Positions 60,370 through 64,000 of a stretch of 64,000 bases of DNA are shown piece by piece. Source of the stretch: JBJHBP01 sp050485685 (GTDB taxonomy: Bacteria > Pseudomonadota > Gammaproteobacteria > Steroidobacterales > Rariloculaceae); assembly GCA_050485685.1 (NCBI GenBank), contig JBJHBW010000001.1, positions 248,001-312,000 on the forward strand. Reading direction: 5' to 3'. The position numbers and the translations under genes are program-made. Below the pieces are notes generated by a model. It was not told where the DNA came from. It worked only from the letters and a program-made list of their open reading frames with translations, and made no database searches. The stretch's first letter is position 1. Each line of letters begins with the position of its first letter.

Positions 60370-60564
60370 ATGTTGTCAGGGAACAGAACCATCGTCGGAA
60401 AGGACTCACCGACGGGCGTACTGTCCACATCCGCTCCGACGGACTCTCGAGCACTTGCAGCTCCGACAAGGACAATTCCTCGACTGAAGCGGTATCGCGA
60501 CAGCACCGGCACGACAGCTGGCGGCGAATCGCGTGGCTGGCGTTGCTCATTGCTGGGCCTTTGA
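60370..60564 (+). CDS. Possible 64-residue protein with a strong ribosome site
   Basis: An ATG at 60370 is preceded 6 bases upstream by AAGGAGGTG (60357-60365), among the best Shine-Dalgarno sequences in the window. The product (MLSGNRTIVGKDSPTG...) is basic, rich in Ser, Thr and Arg, and has no recognised domain. A strong terminator at 60654 closes the same stretch, so a short independent transcript is possible. The plus frame +2 in the same interval ends in a hydrophobic WLALLIAGPLMPTC stretch, which keeps open an alternative frame or frameshifted gene. The 502-base interval 60294-60795 holds nothing else. Confidence 0.4.
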   Translation: MLSGNRTIVGKDSPTGVLSTSAPTDSRALAAPTRTIPRLKRYRDSTGTTAGGESRGWRCSLLGL

Positions 60565-60653
60565 TGCCAACCTGCCGCTGAAGTCACTCAGCAACGTCGC
60601 ACTCCGCCTCCCCCCCCGGGGTGTGACCAGCCCGCCAGGACCGCGGGCAATTG

Positions 60654-60689
60654 GCCCGGCCGGCCCATCCGGCCGGGCTTTCTTTTTTC
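60654..60689 (+). terminator. Strong rho-independent terminator
   Basis: A perfect 10-bp G+C stem (60654-60663 with 60669-60678) with a 5-base loop is followed by TTTCTTTTTT. It ends transcription from the LysR gene or the small ORF at 60370 before slyD. Confidence 0.9.
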
Positions 60690-60795
60690 CGGGCGCTGCC
60701 CGCGCACGATTCGTCCCCTTCCGGTCTGTTATCGTCGATAATCGCTCCAGCGCAGCAGACTGCCACCCCTACAAGGCCGGATCGGACTCACCCGT

Positions 60796-61278
60796 ATGCA
60801 GATAGAACAGAACAAGGTCGTCGTCTTTCACTACACGCTGACCGACGAGCAGAAGTCCTTCAACGAGACTTCGCGGGATGCTGAGCCGGTGGCCTATCTT
60901 CACGGCCACCGGAACATCGTACCGGGACTGGAAACAGCGATGGCCGGCAGGCAGGCGGGCGACACCTTCAGCGTGACGCTGACCCCGGAGGAGGCCTATG
61001 GTCCGCGTAACGAAGAAGCCGTGCAGAGGGTACCGATCAAGCATCTCGTGCGTCCGGGCAGACTGGCCCCGGGCCAGATGGTCACAGTAAACACCACACA
61101 GGGTCAGAGGGCTGCACGCGTCGTGAAGGTCGGCCGCTTCAACGTCGACGTAGATCTCAATCATCCGCTAGCCGGCCACACGCTTGATTTCGATATCGAG
61201 ATCATCGAGGTACGCGACGCGAGCGCCGAGGAAATCAGGCACAAGCACGCGCACGGACCCGGCGGACACGATCACTGA
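60796..61278 (+). CDS. slyD: FKBP-type peptidyl-prolyl isomerase SlyD
   Basis: The 160-residue product has a split FKBP domain (VVFHYTLTD, RNIVPGLETAMAGRQAGDTF, VTLTPEEAYGPRNEEAVQRVP), the insert-in-flap chaperone domain (residues 75-125) and a short His-rich metal-binding tail (HKHAHGPGGHDH). SlyD folds proteins and delivers nickel. The tail is much shorter than in E. coli. It is followed by the carotenoid-oxygenase gene after 57 bases, probably by chance. Confidence 0.95.
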   Translation: MQIEQNKVVVFHYTLTDEQKSFNETSRDAEPVAYLHGHRNIVPGLETAMAGRQAGDTFSVTLTPEEAYGPRNEEAVQRVPIKHLVRPGRLAPGQMVTVNTTQGQRAARVVKVGRFNVDVDLNHPLAGHTLDFDIEIIEVRDASAEEIRHKHAHGPGGHDH

Positions 61279-61335
61279 CGGGACAACCCTGCGCTTTCGA
61301 CTACAATAAAAATCTGACGCCGCGAGGAATACCCG

Positions 61336-62772
61336 ATGACGAAACTTTTTCCGGATACTGCCGCCTTCACCGGCTACGATGCCCCCTCACGCATCGAAGC
61401 CGATGTCTACGACCTCGAAGTCTCAGGCGAACTGCCCGAAGCGCTGCGCGGCAGCTGGTACCGGATGACGCCCGATCCGCAGTTCCCTCCGTTGCTGGGC
61501 GACGACTTCATCATCAGCGGCGACGGCATGATATCCATGTTCCGCTTCGCGGACGGCCATGTGGACTACCGATCCCGCTACGTGCACACCGCACGCTGGC
61601 TGGCCGAGCGCGCCGCCCGGCGCTCGCTTTTCGGTGCCTACCGGAATCCTTTCACCGATGATCCCAGCGTGCAGGGTGTGGATCGCACGACCGCGAACAC
61701 AACCGCCCTGTGGCATGGCGGACGGCTGCTGGCCCTGAAGGAAGACGGCCGTCCGTACGAACTCGATCCGGACACGCTGGAAACCCGGGGCTCATTCGAC
61801 TTCAACGGCAAGCTGCGCAGCCAGACAGTGACCGCACACCCGAAGATCGACCCGCAGACCGGTGAACTGGTGTTCTTCGGTTATGAGGTCGACGGACTGG
61901 CCAGCCGCAGGATGGCTTACTGCGTTGCCGACGCGAACGGCAACCTCACGCATGAGGAATGGTTTGACGCACCGTATGCCGCACTGGTCCACGACTTCGG
62001 TGTCACGCAGGACTACGTGATCTTCCCGATCTTCCCCACCATCGCGGACGCCGAACGCATGAAAGCCGGCGGCCCGCACTGGATGAGCGATCTCAGCCTC
62101 GATTCCTGGGTGGGCATCATGCCGCGCAGCGGCGGCGTGGACCAAATGCGCTGGTTCCGCCGCCCGGGCGGATTCGCGTTCCACATGGCCAATGCGTGGA
62201 ATGACGGCAAGAAGGTATATCTGGATCTGTCACTGGCCGGCATGAACCCGTTTCCGTTCATCCCGGACATACGCGAACCCTACGATCCGCAACGTGCGGC
62301 AGCGATGCCGATACGCTGGAGCTTCGATCTGTCCCGCGACAGCGACAGTTTCGAGGAAACCTTGCTGGCGCCGGTGCCAGGCGATCTGCCGCGCATAGAC
62401 GACCGCCGCGCCTGCGGACCCTACCGCTACTGTTATATGGGCATGGTCGATCCCACCCGTGCGATGCGCAAAACCGGGCCGGTGGGTGCGGGCTTCAATC
62501 TGATCGGCCGCCTTGATGTGCAGAACGGCGAAACCAGCATCTGGTACGGTGACGACGACTGCACATTCCAGGAACCGCAGTTCGTGCCGGCGGGCCCGGC
62601 TGAGGACGAGGGTTACGTACTCGCGGTGATCGAGCGCCACGCGGAGAATCGTTCCGATGTAGGCGTGTTCGACGCACGCCGCATTGCCGACGGACCGATC
62701 GCTCTGATACGTCTGCCGCACCGTCTGCGTATGGCAGTGCACGGCAACTGGGCACCGGCGCGAGGCGAATGA
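61336..62772 (+). CDS. Carotenoid-oxygenase family, lignostilbene-dioxygenase type
   Basis: This iron(II) propeller dioxygenase cleaves a C=C bond of a stilbene or carotenoid. The 478-residue product has the four iron His residues H168 (TAHPKID), H219 (LVHDFGVT), H283 (FAFHMANAW) and H469 (AVHGNW). Y102 in AYRNPFTDDPSV and K135 in LALKEDG correspond, by position and context, to the Tyr-Lys pair that binds the phenol group in stilbene-cleaving enzymes such as NOV1. Lignostilbene or related phenylpropanoid cleavage is therefore favoured over carotenoids. There is no signal peptide. A PQQ dehydrogenase gene follows after 66 bases and may oxidise a product. Confidence 0.9.
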   Translation: MTKLFPDTAAFTGYDAPSRIEADVYDLEVSGELPEALRGSWYRMTPDPQFPPLLGDDFIISGDGMISMFRFADGHVDYRSRYVHTARWLAERAARRSLFGAYRNPFTDDPSVQGVDRTTANTTALWHGGRLLALKEDGRPYELDPDTLETRGSFDFNGKLRSQTVTAHPKIDPQTGELVFFGYEVDGLASRRMAYCVADANGNLTHEEWFDAPYAALVHDFGVTQDYVIFPIFPTIADAERMKAGGPHWMSDLSLDSWVGIMPRSGGVDQMRWFRRPGGFAFHMANAWNDGKKVYLDLSLAGMNPFPFIPDIREPYDPQRAAAMPIRWSFDLSRDSDSFEETLLAPVPGDLPRIDDRRACGPYRYCYMGMVDPTRAMRKTGPVGAGFNLIGRLDVQNGETSIWYGDDDCTFQEPQFVPAGPAEDEGYVLAVIERHAENRSDVGVFDARRIADGPIALIRLPHRLRMAVHGNWAPARGE

Positions 62773-62838
62773 GCCGGCTGCCAATGAACCGGTCGCAGAT
62801 GAACCGGCAGAAAAACAATGGGGAGTGAGAATCAAGGC

Positions 62839-64000
62839 ATGAATGACCGGCCCGCCACGCTGCGCCAGAACGCGCGCGGCACTCTGATACCCGTCGCTGC
62901 GGCTCTGGCCGCGATGCTGACTGCAACCCTTGTCGCAACACCGGCTCTGTCCGACGGCCCGGCTGCGGTCACGCACGAACGCATGCTCAACGCCGATGCG
63001 GAACCCGGCAACTGGATGGGGCACGGGCGCACCTACGACGAGCAGCGCTTCAGCCCACTGACGCAGATCAACGAACACAATGCCCACGAGCTGGGACTGG
63101 CCTGGTATCACGACCACGAAACCTTTCGCGGCGTGCAGGCGACCCCGATCGTCGTCGACGGCGTGATGTACAACATCAGCGCGTGGAACATCACGACTGC
63201 GCTGAATGCAGCGACCGGCGAACTGCTGTGGACCTATGACCCGGAGGTGCCGGCACAGTGGGGCCGGTATACCTGCTGCGAACCGATCAGCCGCGGCCTT
63301 GCGGTCTGGGAAGGCAAGGTCATTCTCGCGACACTGGACGGACGGCTGATCGCACTGGATGCGGCCAGCGGTGAACCGATCTGGGAAACGCTCACCGTCG
63401 ATCACGACTGGCCGTACACGATTACCGGCGCGCCACGGGTATATGACGGACGCGTCATCATCGGCAACAGCGGCGCCGATTTCGGGGTGCGCGGTTACGC
63501 GAGCGCGTACGACGCGACCACCGGCGAACTGATATGGCGCTTTTATACCGTGCCCGGCAACCCGGCCGACGGATTCGAGAACGAAGCCATGGAAATGGCC
63601 GCCGAGACCTGGACCGGTGAATGGTGGGTACTGGGTGGCGGCGGCACACCCTGGGATGCCTTCTCGTATGACCCGGAACTGAACCTGGTCTATATCGGCA
63701 CCGGCAACGGTGCACCGCTGTCTCATTACCATCGAAGCCCGGACGGTGGCGACAACCTGTTCCTGGCTTCCATTGTCGCGGTCACAGCCGACACCGGTGA
63801 GTACGTGTGGCATTACCAGACTGCACCGGGCGAGAACTGGGACTACACGGCCACGCAGTCGATGATCCTCGCAGACCTCGAGATCGACGGCGAGATGCGC
63901 AAGGTCATCATGCAGGCGCCGAAGAACGGCTTCTTCTATGTGCTGGATCGCGAAACCGGCGAACTGTTGTCGGCACGCAAGTTCGTCACGAACTTCTGGG
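62839..64000 (+). CDS. PQQ-dependent dehydrogenase, 3' end outside window
   Basis: This is a second quinoprotein dehydrogenase, cut by the window end after 387 residues. It has a signal peptide (cleavage near PALS-D, residue 38), vicinal C146-C147 in YTCCEPISRG, D214 in GADFGVRGY at the usual metal-Glu position, N290 in GTGN, catalytic D335 in GENWDYT with T337 two residues on, and APKNGFFYVLDRETG. It is clearly homologous to the PQQ enzyme at 6.7 kb but diverged, so it is not a recent duplicate. Whether a heme domain follows is not visible. Confidence 0.92.
   Translation, partial: MNDRPATLRQNARGTLIPVAAALAAMLTATLVATPALSDGPAAVTHERMLNADAEPGNWMGHGRTYDEQRFSPLTQINEHNAHELGLAWYHDHETFRGVQATPIVVDGVMYNISAWNITTALNAATGELLWTYDPEVPAQWGRYTCCEPISRGLAVWEGKVILATLDGRLIALDAASGEPIWETLTVDHDWPYTITGAPRVYDGRVIIGNSGADFGVRGYASAYDATTGELIWRFYTVPGNPADGFENEAMEMAAETWTGEWWVLGGGGTPWDAFSYDPELNLVYIGTGNGAPLSHYHRSPDGGDNLFLASIVAVTADTGEYVWHYQTAPGENWDYTATQSMILADLEIDGEMRKVIMQAPKNGFFYVLDRETGELLSARKFVTNFW

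Noticed and set aside
61336..62772. Carotenoid-retinal link between the dioxygenase and the CarH-like sensor
   Set aside because: The Tyr-Lys pair points to stilbene substrates, the genes are 4 kb apart with unrelated genes between, and no carotenoid-synthesis gene is in the window.

Overview
This 64 kb window is G+C-rich chromosomal DNA that looks like a gammaproteobacterium. The evidence is gene order and content: TPR lipoprotein-lolB-tRNA-Gln-prs-rplY-pth-ychF is the Pseudomonas-type arrangement, with prfA-prmC divergent from it. A mreBCD-mrdA-rodA-mltB-rlpA-dacA-ybeD-lipB run, gatCAB, hslO and mtgA are also present. The accessory genes (two PQQ dehydrogenases, a DUF1592/DUF1552 pair, a lignostilbene-type dioxygenase, many lipoproteins) suggest an aerobic, probably aquatic or oligotrophic lineage of the Woeseia/Steroidobacter kind; that placement is inference only. 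No phage, insertion sequence or CRISPR array was seen.

Layout. 0-5.7 kb: a tripartite RND efflux operon (outer-membrane factor cut by the window edge, adaptor, permease). 5.7-6.4 kb: mtgA on the minus strand. 6.7-14.8 kb: a plus-strand export cluster of a PQQ dehydrogenase translationally coupled to a DUF1592-type multidomain cytochrome c, a Tat-exported DUF1552 protein, a metallo-beta-lactamase-fold protein lacking its second metal site, and an ankyrin-repeat protein. 14.8-16.8 kb: a poor region with a startless zinc-ribbon gene remnant, an Asp-box lipoprotein and tRNA-Arg. 16.9-20.4 kb (minus): class IV aminotransferase, alr and a ManA-like protein. 20.5-31.5 kb: a coiled-coil gene facing a ten-gene minus-strand cell-shape and peptidoglycan operon from mreB to lipB. 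31.6-38.7 kb (plus): gatCAB, hslO and a TldD/TldE-like pair. 38.8-47.2 kb: prmC-prfA (minus), then the divergent TPR-lolB-tRNA-Gln-prs-rplY-pth-ychF run. 47.3-50.5 kb: a small membrane protein, a Ca/Na exchanger, a di-heme cytochrome c, tRNA-Met and an RRM protein. 50.7-55.7 kb (minus): a five-gene run of alcohol dehydrogenase, EboE, NAD-dependent dehydrogenase, MBL hydrolase and glutaminyl cyclase. 55.9-60.7 kb: a stand-alone B12-sensor protein, an ECF sigma factor, a DUF4397 lipoprotein, a LysR regulator and a small ORF with a strong Shine-Dalgarno. 60.8-64 kb: SlyD, a lignostilbene-type carotenoid oxygenase and a second PQQ dehydrogenase cut by the window end.

Two themes stand out. First, the periplasmic oxidation cluster at 6.7-14.8 kb looks like one undescribed redox system in which a PQQ enzyme passes electrons to a membrane-anchored multidomain cytochrome. 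Second, several full-length genes in conserved contexts have lost named active-site residues: dacA (nucleophile and KTG box), rlpA (a conserved His), the MBL protein at 12.2 kb (all three Zn2 ligands) and the ManA-like protein (one metal ligand). The stand-alone CarH-type B12 domain and the orphan EboE operon are further candidates for new biology.
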